DNA from: Gigaspora rosea
Lineage: Eukaryota; Glomeromycota; Glomeromycetes; Diversisporales; Gigasporaceae
Reading direction: 5' to 3'
Length of the DNA: 64,000 nucleotides
Assembly (NCBI GenBank): GCA_003550325.1
Contig: QKWP01001962.1
Coordinates: 33,287-97,286, forward strand
Part shown: piece after piece, positions 36,521 through 49,193 of the stretch
Numbering within the stretch: position 1 is the stretch's first letter
Layout: each line of letters begins with the position of its first letter
Notes under the pieces: generated by a model
What the model saw: the letters and a program-made list of their open reading frames with translations, nothing else
Told to the model about the DNA's origin: nothing
Databases searched by the model: none
Made by a program: the position numbers and the translations under genes

Positions 36521-37859
36521 TATGAATCACTAAAAAAAAAATGTCCATAATCAAACCCTTTATATTCGCTTAGGTATCGTTACAGTTAATTTTTCTCAAA
36601 AACATCTGAACAAATATTAAATCAGAATGATCTAACAAAAAAAGATTAATTTTCCCATATAAACACTCATTAACTACTAATACAAATACGGCTAAAAAAA
36701 AAGTAACATGATAAATATGTAATAAATCAGACCAATTTACACATTTTTGGCATCATCACGATTAAAATTTCCCAGGAACATGACATGCAAGAACTGATCA
36801 AAAATGATCTAATAAAAAGAATAAAAAAACACTAAATTCATTTAATATGAAGATCGTGCTTTTTATCTTTTATGTTAGAACATTTCAACTTAATGCGGCA
36901 ATAGAATGTTCCTGGAAATTCTAACTCTGATAATGCTAAAACATGCAAATTGAATTGATTTATTACATATTTATCACATCGTTTTTTTTTGTCATCTTTA
37001 TATCAATATTTATCAACTTCTGATATGCATGGACATAAGAACCATAACCTGAAATAACACCCATTCAGATTATTTACACATTAACCTCGGTTAAAATTAG
37101 TTTTTACATTATAATTCTTAACAAACCGCACCTCTAATTAAGAATAAATCCGTCTGATATTCGAACGAATAACGATTTGCATATTAAAAACTTAAAAATA
37201 TAATACATAAAAAAATTAAAAACTCATTACCTATCACATAATATTGCTTTACACATCTATACGTAATACTTTACACCAATAAACAAACATTAACACGAAT
37301 ACAAAAAAAAAAAAATCTCAACAAACATATAGTAAAACAAACTAATTACACGCCTATACAATCAAACTTACATTTTCGTTATCCAAAAATTTTTGTATAA
37401 AGTCTTTCTATAACTATCTAATCGATTCAATAAAGATATTTTTTTTATATTTTAACTAAACAAATAAATAAAACTAAAAAAAAAAAACTTAAAAAAATTT
37501 AAACAAATAATCAAAAAAATTTCGCTCGAATGATTTAAACAAAAATATAAAACAATAATATAATGTATAACCTAATTACACGTACATACATATATATAAA
37601 CCTTAATTAAAACTTAATCAATTTTTCAACCAATATATTTTACCCGAAAAAATCTTAACTTACCCTATAAAACTGAAAACCTTCAAAACTAACTTTACTT
37701 CAAAAATATATAAAATTACCTTACACATAAAACAATATATATATATATATATAAATTTCGTATCACTTATTATAAAGTTTGTTAATTGACAAATTTTAAT
37801 AATCAATATGTTTAAAAACAACGCAAAACATTTATATAAATACAATAAACTAATTTCAC
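36521..37859. other. Helitron 3' non-coding region
   Basis: A-rich on the plus strand with scattered CpG; two related blocks with AACTGATCAAAAATGATCTAA-like words (around 36610 and 36795) and a TATATATA run near 37737. No gene; the frame at 37893-37660 (-) is low complexity. Confidence 0.45.
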
Positions 37860-37905
37860 GAATGCTGATCGTACTGGTCCTGTGCCGCGCCACATGCTGC
37901 GCAGC

Positions 37906-38759
37906 TACCTTATTACTTATGGTTAGGGTAAGGGTAGATTTGGAGAATGGAATAAGATATAGTTTATACCAAAATTTTGCAAAAAAATTTTTTAGTTAGA
38001 TACCAAAAGTGGTTTTATAATTGAAATTTTGATATATCAGTATTGTCTATATATACAACTAGTATACAACTAGAAATTGTTTTTATAAAAATTAGCTAAA
38101 TAATTTTTTGTAAATTTGATTAAATTTATAATTTTAATATAATAAATTTAATAAACTAATTTTAGTCTAATTTCTATATTATATTTAAAATTACTATTTA
38201 TTTAAAATTGCAACTTTAGATACTTAAAGTTGTGATATCTAAAATTATAATTTTTGATATTTAAAATTGTAACTTTAGACAAGTATTAATTAAAATAAAT
38301 TGTTGTATTTAAAGTAATTCTTATATCTAAAGTTATAAACTATTTAAAATTAAAATATAGTCAATTAAAATACTATAAAAATTTTTTTTAATATAGTAGA
38401 ATCTCACATAGTTATATTTGCATCTTGCTATAACTATCTAAATTTTAGTTCTTAATAGTATACTTTTAAAAACTCATTCTTTTCTATATATTTTTTTATA
38501 AATAATCTAGATATAATATATAGTACAAAATTATATAATTTTAGTAAAAATTAAAAATTTTAACTAAAGTACATTAAGATATCCTGGATATTTTATAAAT
38601 TTTTTTAGATATTTTGTATTAGATTCTAGATCTTTTAAACAATATTCTATAGCATACCATATATTAAGTTTTGCTTATATTAGTAACAATTTTACAATAG
38701 ATATATAAATTTTTAAATTTTAGTATATAACTATTGTAAAATTTTACTATATAAAATTA
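37906..38759. other. AT-rich DNA, no gene seen
   Basis: Starts with TTATGGTTAGGGTAAGGGT, a short telomere-like tract, then AACTTTAGA-type words also found near 2710-2860. No coding potential. Confidence 0.4.
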
Positions 38760-39412
38760 TTCCTTGTATTGTAGTAAGACACAGGCAAATTTGCCTGCAT
38801 TTTTGCACATTTTTTAGCTCTGATTTACTTTTTAAAATGCCAAAATATTTAAATAAAAATTTGTACAATAATATTTGAAAATAAGAATTACTTTTTTGCA
38901 AACTTAGTTTTGATATTATAAGAAAAAAATTAAGGTTATATATAAGCTGAAAATAGACAACTTTGAAAAAAATTTTTTTTAAAAAAATTTTATCACAATT
39001 TCTTTGCAAACTCATTTAGTTTTAGTTTTAAAACTATAGTTTTTAAGACAATATTATAGTTTATTTAAAGGATTACAACTTTCATTATTATATTTTTAGT
39101 AATTTACTTGTAAAAATTAAAACTTGTATTAGAAGTAAAAATTTTTTTTGTAAACAGAAACATATAAAATTTGAGAAAACTCAAAGAAAATTTTAATAGT
39201 AAAAATTTTAATACAAGATTTTTAAACTATTATTACACTAAAGTTTACTAATAATTTTAACAATTTTTATTATAAAGTTGATAAAACAGAACTAAAATTA
39301 AGTTTTTTACTTATAAAATATATAGTTAAAATTAATATTTAAAGATTTATTAAAAAATTTTAAATTTTTAAAATGGACACAGGCAAATTTGCTTACATTA
39401 CAGATTAAGGGA
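38760..39412 (-). mobile_element. 653-bp TA-flanked element, copy A (inverted)
   Basis: Runs from TTCCTTGTATTGTAGTAAGA to ACAGATTAAGGGA with TA on both sides. Near each end is a CAGGCAAATTTGC palindrome-like box. The whole is the reverse complement of 43010-43672 along its length. The open frame 39015-38731 (-) is a by-product of repeat sequence. Confidence 0.8.
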
Positions 39413-39763
39413 TACAAATTTATATAATTAGTTTTTTTATTTTAATTGCATTAGTAGAATAAAAATTTAAAATTTTTTAAATATATTAACCAATAAAATT
39501 TTTTACTTATTACTTATAACTAAAGCAAAATTCAATTTATTGTTATATTTACTGGCTAAACTTATATAAAGAAGTACTTTAAACTATATACTATAGTGCA
39601 CTAACTAAAGTACCTAAAGTACAATACAATTTATTCTAAAAAAAACTTACAAAAGACCTGGGTCTATTTTACTATTACAGGTTTGTATTACAAAAAAAAT
39701 TTTAATTTGTAATCTATAAGTAAGGAAAAAAGTTTGACTAATAATCAGCAGAGTGAATATTAT

Positions 39764-39771
39764 ATCAAAAC
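39764..39771. repeat. 8-bp target duplication ATCAAAAC, left
   Basis: Directly repeated at 39922-39929 around the 150-bp MITE; fits the hAT target pattern nTnnnnAn. Confidence 0.85.
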
Positions 39772-39921
39772 TATAGATGCTGGTGAAACTAAATCATGCT
39801 GGTGAAACTGGTGACTATCTAAAATTTGATTGGCTATTTCATTCACCAGCCAATCAGATTTTGGATAGTCACCAGTTTCACCAAGTTTCACCAAGTTTCA
39901 CCAGTTTCACCAGCATCTATA
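39772..39921. mobile_element. 150-bp hAT-like hairpin MITE inside the foldback arm
   Basis: Almost fully palindromic: TATAGATGCTGGTGAAAC at the left and GTTTCACCAGCATCTATA at the right, with GGTGACTATC.AAAA.TTGATTGGCT in both inner arms. It is flanked by the 8-bp repeat ATCAAAAC and absent from the opposite arm of the foldback, which keeps the uninterrupted sequence. Class hAT is inferred from the 8-bp duplication. Confidence 0.9.
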
Positions 39922-41332
39922 ATCAAAACAATCAATACCTATAATCTGGAACCAAATTTAAAATTTCTTGATATCTGTCAAGTTAGCATCTTTTGATTTC
40001 TAATAAAAAATTGCAAAGAAAAATTTTTCTCTTTCTAATGGTAGTAAAATTATCAAATTGACCTAATAAATTACAAGAAAATGCTATTTTTGTCTTCACA
40101 ATCATATGAAATTTCTTTGCAAATCTGCAAAGAAATTTCATATAATCATAAAGACAAAAATAGCAATATCTCACGATCTATTGGGTCAATTTTGATAATT
40201 TTACTACTATTAGAAAGAAAAAATTTTCTCTGCAATTTTTTATTAGTAATCAAAAGATATTAATTTGAAGATATCAAGAAATTTTAATTTTGGTTCCAGA
40301 TTATGGGTATTGATTGTTTTAATATAATATGCACTCTGCTAATTATTAGTCAAACTCTTTCCTTTACTTATGGATTATGAATTAAGCATATATATATTCT
40401 ATATTTATAATAAATAGTTTAAAAATTTAAAAAACTCATATTTAATTAATAGAGATTTTATATTTTGTACAGAATATTTTGCAAGAAAAACATACAATAA
40501 GTGAGCACTTTGATTAGTGTATTATAGTATATAAGAACTAGATTTATTATATTTTATTAATTTAAAATTTATAATAGTTATAGACCTATTACTAGAATTG
40601 CTAATATTTAGAAGACTATTTTTTTTAATTTAGCAATCTTGCCAATACTATAATTTATTAGATTTTTTATATACATATACTATACAAAATAATAAGTTTT
40701 TGCTCTGTTTTCTAAAAGCACAGTATTGACTCATATAGTTGTACAAAAACAACTATATACAATCTGCTATAGTAAATTTTATCTTTAAATTAGTCTTTTT
40801 TACTATCAAAAATAAATAATACATACCTATTATATTCTACAGATTAAAGCAATCAAGATTGCTATTTTTTTAAACTTTTTTTTTCTAATTACATATCCAA
40901 GCAAGAGGATTCCAACAATCTTTGCATAAAGAGCAGCATGTATTTAAAATCTAGACTAAAAAGAATAAATACTAAAAAAAGAAAAAAACTAATATAAACT
41001 AAGCAAAAACCAAAAATATAGTTAATACTCTCCAAACTAGTATACATAGTGAACAGATTTTGTATTAGTTTTAAGAGGTTATCAGATTTGAAATTATTAT
41101 AAACTATTAAATTCATATGACAGAAACAAATTTGGAGGATCAATTTTTGACTAATATAGCAGATTATTTGTTTTGACAGAATTAGTTTTGAAAGGGTCAA
41201 CTATATATAAAAAAAAAAAACAAAAAAGATAAAAAAAGTAATAGGCAAAGAAAAATAATCTATAAAAGATACTATTTTGTTTGTGCAAGACTTTAAAAAT
41301 TATACAATACTAGATAAAGATAATCATATTTA

Positions 41333-41526
41333 CTATATTCCTCTGAAAATAAACATCCCTTTTTTGCTATAAGATTGCTTATTTTTGGGTACAATATCAA
41401 CTAATAATTTGAATATTTGATATTTATTTGCTTATTTATATTATATAAGAAGTGCTTATTTTTGGGTATATATGAATTGTAGAGGGTGCTTATTTTCGGA
41501 GAGTGCTTATTTTTGGAAAAATATAG
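41333..41526. mobile_element. 194-bp MITE with AAAATAAGC-type termini
   Basis: Flanked by TA; the ends CTATATTCCTCTGAAAATAA and (inverted) CTATATTTTTCCAAAAATAA agree at most positions. GTGCTTATTTT is repeated three times near the right end. Same style as 2056-2411. Confidence 0.6.
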
Positions 41527-42726
41527 TAATTTTATTTCTAAATTGTAATAGAGTCAATTATTATATAGAAAATACCAAAATTTTATTTTCTCTTTACTTA
41601 CAATATATATCATTTATTTATAAATCTTGTATATAGCATTATAACTTTTTTATAATTTGTACTCTAATTTGAAAAAGTAACAATGCTGATTTTTTAAAGA
41701 GAGTACATTGAATTTCTACTTTTGGTAAAAATTTTAAAGAAAAGTCCAAGAAGTAAAGTCAAAGAAAAAACCCAATTTGTAAAAAGCTTTTAGAGTTATA
41801 CTATACTTTATATTATATTTAACCATATTTTAATATTTTCTATTTTTTCTCTGAAATATGACAAAGCTTTAATACTTAAATACTACTTTTTTGCTTGATA
41901 GTACTACAGTCTACTTTCAGAAGACTTGCTTATAAGAGTTTGACTCTTTTTTAACTCTATTTTAGTTACAACTATATATATTAAATAGTTTCTGATTTCA
42001 ATTACTACTAGTAAAGTTTTATTATATTAAATATAATAAAAATATAGTTTTTATAGCTTAGATTTTATTGTAAAAAATTGGCATAAGGAATCATTAGAAA
42101 GAGTTGTTTGTATTTAGAAGATTAAAAGTAGTATATTATCTTTATATATTATTTTATATTATATAAAATTTAGATAATAAAATCAACATATTACTAACTA
42201 TATTATACTATATATTAATTAAAATTTTAATAATAGTTCTATCTATTATATAATAGAAAATTTGTATTATTATAAAAAAATTAAAAATTATATATATCTT
42301 TTATTTATACTAATAGCTTAAATATTTAAAAAAAATTGTATTTAATTACTATAAATTTTAATATTCAAACCTCAGATCTAGTTTATAAAGGATCTAATAT
42401 TTAAAGTTTTTGCATATAATAGTTTACAAAATAGTAAATAAGTTTTTGGATTTGTGGACTTGTTTTGCTAAATAAGCAACTTTTATACTTATTAACTAAA
42501 TTAATATAAATAAACTTAAATAATAAACTTTGTTAGTTTTTAAATACCTGGTATTTTTATTTGTTAAACAAACTAATATTAATAAATGAGAATTTCTATT
42601 TGTGCCCAGTAGATGTATATCCAGTTACATAATATTCATATAAACTAATCTACCTGTACAGATTGACAAATTAAATTACAAGATTAATTTTATATTAAAA
42701 GTTTTTATACTATAATATATTTGACT

Positions 42727-43735
42727 CTTTCCAAACTAGTATGCATAGTGAATAGGTTTTGTATTAGTTTTGAAAGAATATTAGTTATTAGATTTGAAAT
42801 TATTATCTGTTATAAACTATTAGATTTATTTAACAGAAACAGACTTGGATCAATTTTTAACCAATTATAGCAAGTTATTAGTTTTGACAGGATCAATTTT
42901 GGGAGGATTAACTGTATTAGTTTTGAGAAGTTATCAGATTTGAAATTATTATAAACTATTAGATTCATTTAACAGAAACAGACTTGGTGGATTAATTTTT
43001 GACTAATTATTCCTTAATCTGTAATGCAGGCAAATTTGCCTGTGTCCATTTTAAAAATTTAAAAATTTTTAATAAAACTTTAAATATTAATTTTAACTAT
43101 ATATTTTCAACTATATATTTTCTAAGTAAAAACTTAATTTTAGTTCTGTTTTATCAACTTTATAATAAAAATTTTTTAAAATTATTAGTAAACTTTAGTG
43201 TAATAAAAGGTTAAAAATCTTTTATTGGAATTTTTACTATTAAAATTTTCTTTGAGTTTTCTCCAATTTTATATGTTTCCATTTATAAAAAAATTTTTTA
43301 CTTCTAATACAAGTTTTAATTTTTACAAATAAATTATGAAAAATATAATAATAAAAGTTGTAATCCTTTAAATAAACTATAATATTGTCTTAAGAACTAT
43401 AGTTCTAAAACTAAAACTGAATGAGTTTGCAGAGAAATTGTAAAAAAAATTTTTTTAAAAAATTTTTTTCAAAGTTGTCTATTTTTAGCTTATATATAAC
43501 TTAATTTTTTTTTATAATATCAAACCTAATTTTGCAAAAAAGTAATCCTTATTTTCAAATAATATTGTACAAATTTTATTTAAATATTTTGGCATTTTAA
43601 AAAAGCAAATTAGAGCTAAAAAAGTGCAAAAATACAGGCAAATTTGTCTGTATCTTACTACAATTCAAGAAATAGCAGGTTAACAGTTTTGACAGTATCA
43701 ATTTTGGGTGGGTCAACTGTAGTAGACAGAGTGTT
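42727..43735. repeat. Dispersed repeat copies, one split by the 663-bp element
   Basis: A ~175-bp unit (CCAAACTAGTAT..ATAGTGAA ... GGTCAACTAT) occurs at 41025-41200, at 42727-42910 and again at 42918-43009 plus 43673-43730. The last copy is interrupted exactly by the TA-flanked element, so the first two act as empty sites. Confidence 0.75.
43010..43672 (+). mobile_element. 663-bp TA-flanked element, copy B
   Basis: Starts TTCCTTAATCTGTAATGCAG and ends ACTACAATTCAAGAAA, with TA at 43008-43009 and 43673-43674. It is an inverted copy of 38760-39412. The host repeat copies at 41025 and 42727 show the uninterrupted target (AATTATAGCA), supporting TA as the duplication. Non-coding. Confidence 0.85.
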
Positions 43736-44035
43736 ATTTTGAGTTATAGTCCAAATTAAACTCAATTCAGGCTGTAATTCAAAATAATACTTGTATCTAC
43801 TATTTTGATTTTAAGATATAAAGAATACAATCACAAATATATGCATTTATATAAGAATAATAAGAATTTATTAAATATAATTTTTTATTTTCACCTTTAA
43901 CTAGCTAGTATTTCTGATCTAATATAGCTACAATCCAATTCTAATATTTTGATTTAATCTCTATTATAATCTCTAATTTATCTATAATACTAAAAACTAA
44001 ATAATGATAATCAAATAGCAATACAAATTAGCAAA

Positions 44036-44790
44036 GAATTATTAAACATGACCAGTAAAACAACAGGTGCTAGTAAATCTATAACATAAAAAAAAAACAA
44101 AATTAAGGCACCATCAAAATATAATATTGCAAAAGTGAAGCACTAGCAAAATTGATATACAACAAGGCAAGTACTAGAAAATTAAAGCACTAGTAAAGTA
44201 TTATCAAATACAAAGTATCAGCAAAAATGAAGCACCAACAAAAATTAAAACACAACAAAATTGAAGCACCAGCAAAAATAAAGTACTAGCAATTTGAGCT
44301 ACTAGCAAAAGCTAAACACTAGCAAAAACAAAGTATTAGCAAAAGTAATACAATAGTAAAATCAAAATATCAGTAAAGCAAAGCAATAGTAAAGAAGAAG
44401 TACTAGCAAAAGTAAAGTACTAGCAAAACAAAATATCAACAAAAGCAAAGCAAAGTATCAGCAAAGCAAAAGTGAAGCATTTGTACAATAACAAAAGTGA
44501 ATTACTATTAAACTCATTAATAAAATAATAAAAAAATTGAAGCATCAACAAACAATGATTTTGCATTAGCAAGAACAAAAAAAGGCAATGTTAACAATAT
44601 AACAACTGTAACAAATCAATAGTAAAAGTGAACACTGGCAAAAATGAAGCATTAGCAAAAGCAAATTATTAGCAAAAGCTATTAAACTCACTAATAAATA
44701 GCAAGAAATTCAAAAGTACTAACAACCAATGATACAGAATTAGCAAGAATAAAATACTATAAAAAAAAACAAAATTGATTAAATAATAGT
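44036..44790. repeat. Degenerate short tandem array (AGCAAAANTGAAGCACT-like)
   Basis: About 40 diverged 15-18 bp units built from AGCAAAA, GAAGCACTAGC, AAAGTACTAGC and AAAGTATCAGC. No frame is kept, so this is a satellite-like tract. Confidence 0.75.
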
Positions 44791-45576
44791 AAAAATAGAA
44801 TAAAAATATAAATTATACCAATACAGAAATAAAATACTTATATATATGGTTAATATATATAACTATATTTGTGTAACTGGATATCATACCCTACAGATAA
44901 ATTTAGTAATAAGCTAAATAAATAATTTGTATTTAATAGCAAATAGATACTTAAAATTTTAATTTGCAAACTTGTTTTGTTTTAATTAAAAATAATTTAT
45001 TTTATTTGCTAATTAAATTAATATAATAATTTATATAGTAATAAGTAAACACAGTTTACTTTTATTTATATCAATCTATTTAAATTGGTTTAAATTTATA
45101 TTGATAATATTAACAAAAATGATTATATTAAAAATAATATATAAGAGAGTTTTAATATATAAAAATTTGTAAAAATTCATTTTATAATTTAGATTGATAT
45201 TAATAAGATTAATATTAATAAAAGTAAACTGTATTTATAATTGTGATTTGTCAAACTTGTTTTGCTAACTTTAATTGTATAAATATATAAATTTTATATT
45301 TACTAGCTAAATTAATACAAATAAAATAATTTGAATATCAAGTATTTATATAAATTTTATACTTACTAGCTAAATTAATACAAATAAAATAATCTGGATA
45401 TAATAATAATTAAGTATTTATAAACTTAATTATTAATTTTTGCTAATTTTAATTTTACTAGTTAATAAATAACCTTTATTTGTTTTTTTTTGCAAGCAAT
45501 TTCTTTAGTTAAAATAAATTTATTGATTATTATTGTATTAGTACAATATAATTATAAATTGTATAATATGCATGTA

Positions 45577-46865
45577 CAGTAGCTAACAAAAGTAATGCAC
45601 AATTTTTCAATAAAATAAAATTTTATGATTATTTTATTTTTGCACTATATACATAAAAAAATTTTTTTTATAACTAATTAATATACTGCTGAAAGTACTT
45701 GGATATTCAATACTAACATGATTCTTTGCAGCATTGGGCCCATAATTATCTCTTAAAAAAACAGATCAGGGTTCACCCACCCTTTCTTTAAGGCAACTCT
45801 GGGATTGTTCACATTTTTTAAAAAGCTTTCAAACGTTTAAATATTGTTTTTCAATGGTTTCTGAATATTTTATTAGATTTTGGTCAGGGGACTTATACTA
45901 TTCACACCATATTTTAATTTTTTTTGATTTTAAGATATTTATTAGTTTTTTTATAACACAAACATGATACTTATTACATTAAACCACCAATTTATTTTGA
46001 CCAACAAATGAACATTAAGCACAATTTGGGACAAAATAGTCTTCAAGAACTTTAATATAAAATTTTTATTAATTTTTTTATTTTAATTTTTAAAAAAAAT
46101 ACAATAAATTTTTAATTTTACTTGCAAAACACTCTCCTACTATCATCCAAACCAATCTACTTCTAAATATTAACATAAACTATTTATTTTTATGCATCTT
46201 AATCATGTGATCTTATACTTTAACTCGTCAGGTTTGTTTGTCTCCTTCTCTTGTTTTTTTTGTTGAAAAGTAACATCTATTACTTGTACGTGTTTCTGTT
46301 TTATTTTTTTTTGCATTAAATTTAGTATTTAGTAATTTTATAATTTATCAAATATGGACTTATTGTTACTATATAAAATTAACCACAAAAAAGAACAGAA
46401 TCTTAGCTATGAACAACTAACTGTACCAACCTCAGATTGTCAATGGAGTCACACAATAGCTTGTATTCTTTTTTCAATGCTTTTTTTGCTTGTGCAGTCT
46501 TTCTTTACTTCTTTAGAACCAGGAAATGCCTGAATAGTAGTTAAATACATATTTTTTTAGTTCTCATATATTTGTTAAGAGACCATCAATATATCATAAA
46601 GGCTCATTCTATTTTTTTGTGCAACTTACTAGACAGTCATATTTTGGTATAAATGAGGACAAAACCTTTATTTTATTAGCTATTAGGTATTCGACTTCTT
46701 GTAGTAGGCATATGGGCTTTTTTTTGCTCTGTAGTTATTTAAACATCAAGAATAAAGATAAAAAAAAATTTTGCTTCAGAACTCATCAGAAGGGGATAAT
46801 CACAGCCCTTTTATTTGTTCACATGATTTGATATGCAGATCATATGTTACTTTTGTTGGCTACTG
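45577..46865. mobile_element. 1289-bp Tc1/mariner-like element, decayed
   Basis: The ends CAGTAGCTAACAAAAGTAAT and (inverted) CAGTAGCCAACAAAAGTAAC match over 20 bases with two differences and are flanked by TA (45575-45576, 46866-46867). The length is typical for Tc1/mariner elements that encode a transposase, but I find only AT-rich decayed sequence and no clear DDE blocks. The plus frame at 46619-46831 has no recognisable motif. Confidence 0.7.
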
Positions 46866-46867
46866 TA

Positions 46868-49185
46868 TATATTAGTATTAGTTTTTTTTATAATAGAAAA
46901 TTACAATAATAATTTCAGTATGCACCTAACTAAAATTTTTGAATTGCTTAAATTTTGTATAGTGCTTACTGGCTTTAGTACTAGAAATTTACAAAAATAT
47001 ACAGCCTAATTTCTCTAAAGTGCAGCTTACCAGAACTTAAAAAAATTTCTTAGATAAAAAAAATTTTGTACTTAATGAAAACCTGTATTTAGAAAATATA
47101 AGTTTATTATAACTTTATATAGCTTGGAACCAAAGCTAAAACCTGCATTTAAAAAGAATTTACTATGACCTGTATTTTGAGATTATGTGCTTAGAGGAAC
47201 TAGACTATATATATTTAGTTAGAATAAAAGAATCAAAATATTGAGCATGAACCTTAATATACAATAATAATAATATGTATTAATAACTATTTTGAGATAA
47301 AACACAAGTTAAAAAAGATCAAAAAAGAGATAAAAAAGAGTAATAGGTTCTGTAAAAATAGCTGTGGGAATAGAAAAGATTCAATACACTTAATCAAGAT
47401 TATTGCAGATATAATTTGTAATATCTTTTGCTTATAGAGATACTAACTTAATTAGGAATACAATAAGGATTTTGAGAAGTGCAAATATGATTCAAATACT
47501 AGTTCAATTCTGATAACCTCAATTCTTGACTTTAAAATTAAAAAAGTTTAACTATAAATAGCTAAGTTAGTGCTATGCAGGCCAGCTATTAAGATAAATA
47601 TATAATATTGGTACATATTTGATATTTATAATGATAATAAGATATATATGACCAATATTATTAACCTATTTTTCAATTTTTTTATTTGGAAGATTTGTAT
47701 CAATCAACCAATCAAATCATAAATTTTTATAAAACAAAAAAAAAAGAAAAAAAACCAAAAAATTCAAGAAACAAGTATCTAAATCTACTTTGGAGCAATA
47801 GCAAAAAATGTTGGAAAGTAATTTTATCTATAACACCTGCTCTAACTCTAACTTTAATCCTAAACTCTAACTCTATTTTTTGCATTTTAGATACATTTTC
47901 AAATAAAGAAATCAAAAAATGAGTTGGTAATATTGATTGATATATAGAATACAAAATGGCAAGTTTTATAAAAGGTGGATATAACTACTTTAATAGTTTT
48001 GAGAGAACCCTAGACATATATGATATAGGTGGTACAGAGGGTTTTAACAAAAACCTCCAAAATTTAAAATTTAAAAAATCAGTTTTTTCAAATAACTTTT
48101 GATCTGTAGTCTGATTTAAATGACTTTTTTTAAATAAAAGCTCTTAGTGATGTGCATCTTTTTTTTAAAAAAAAAGTTTATTCAATTCTAATCACTAGAT
48201 CACAAGTTATTTAAAAAAAAATGTAAATTCTTAGTTTTTAGCAAATTAGGTCCATTTTTGGCAAAATTATTATGTTTAATAATCTCTGTTGAAGATGTCC
48301 AGGGTTCTGTTTTGAGTGGGTTTTCAGAATACTTATAGTTTGAGTGGTATTAATATTTCAACTTTAAGCTGATTCTGAATCTATTAAGTTTCCATTTAGA
48401 CATACAACATCTGCACATTTATTGATCACCATGCAAAAAATTTCTCACTCAAATCTTTGATGATCAATATTATCATATTATCTAACCAATAAAAATCCTA
48501 CAAAGAAAAAAGGAAATATCCAATGAATAGATGCGGAATTTGTATTGGGTCACCAATTATAGAATCCGTATAAATTACTATAGTCCCAGCTTTTATTTTT
48601 GTTCGCTATACCATACACATTGTATATACTGGTCATGTTAAATTTCAGCTACTCCAGTAGAACGATCAACACAGATGCACCAATTAGATCTCATCTAATA
48701 AATCGCCCTCTGTAAAACTACCTTCTGCGCACTAATAAAAAGATTTCTTGCAAAAATTTAGATATAAAATATGCTTTACTTCAGTCATAACCCTAACCCT
48801 AACGTAAGATTTATTACTTTAAAAATTTGATTGTTTTGATTAATATAGATCATCTGATTGGTGCATATTGTCGATCTTTTATGGTCTATCTGGGGGTAGC
48901 TTTAAATTTTGAACAGTTCTCAGATAAGCATAAGCCACGCTTATGTGTACCTCTGTTGGTCTGATCTGCACAATTTACAACTTAGCAGGGTTGGTTCTGG
49001 CATATCCCTGCTTAGCCTACTTTAATCAGTTGACTGTCCGTCAATTAAAGAGCATGAATATAATTTTAACAAAAAATGACGTATTCATTGTAAATGAGCG
49101 ATGTATTAACTTTATTTTATTTTTTGATAAATCTGAAATGATAATCCTTGTCGTTGAAAATTTATTTATTTCGTTAAATGGGAGT
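46868..49185. other. Mixed repeat remnants, no gene seen
   Basis: Contains a TGCATTTAGA/CTGTATTTAGAAA-type dispersed repeat (46990-47220), a possible small inverted-repeat element between TGCACCAATTAGATC (48675) and ATCTGATTGGTGCA (48852-48865), and CCCTAACCCTAAC at 48787. The frames at 47686-47954 and 48943-49191 have no recognisable domains. Confidence 0.4.
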
Positions 49186-49193
49186 CTCTAAAC
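49186..49193. repeat. 8-bp target duplication CTCTAAAC, left
   Basis: Repeated exactly at 50212-50219 on the other side of the 1-kb element; agrees with the hAT pattern nTnnnnAn. Confidence 0.9.

Larger units (their letters stand above)
26486..37905 (+). mobile_element. Helitron with Rep/helicase and a convergent accessory gene
   Basis: The segment stands out by higher GC and by CpG-containing sequence. It carries a Rep/helicase gene on + and an OB-fold-like gene on -. Short inverted repeats mark the sides: ACCAGTATGATCA (26486-26498) and ACTGGTACGATCA (26892-26904) on the left, TGATCGTACTGGT (37866-37878) on the right. Just beyond the right repeat is a GC-rich hairpin-prone stretch with the perfect palindrome GCTGCGCAGC (37896-37905). 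Subterminal inverted repeats plus a 3' hairpin are a feature of Helentron/Helitron2-type elements. I could not identify unambiguous terminal bases, so the limits are inferred. Confidence 0.75.
39710..40377. mobile_element. Foldback element with ~254-bp arms
   Basis: The left arm 39710-40121 (254 bp without the inserted MITE) and the right arm 40126-40377 (252 bp) are near-perfect inverted copies around a 4-base centre at 40122-40125. The centre reads TTTCTTTGCA/AATC/TGCAAAGAAA. Transcribed, it would form a long hairpin. The two short open frames over it (40174-39983 - and 40081-40263 +) are mirror readings of the arms, not genes. Outer target duplication not determined. Confidence 0.9.

Noticed and set aside
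40081-40263. Two similar ORFs on opposite strands (39983-40174 -, 40081-40263 +)
   Set aside because: They are mirror readings of the foldback arms.
38760-43672. A single 4.9-kb DNA transposon with 650-bp TIRs
   Set aside because: Each 660-bp unit has its own TA duplication and the right one splits a repeat with known empty site, so they are two independent insertions.
48787-48800. Telomere or former chromosome end
   Set aside because: Only two repeats, and similar tracts occur inside dispersed repeats.
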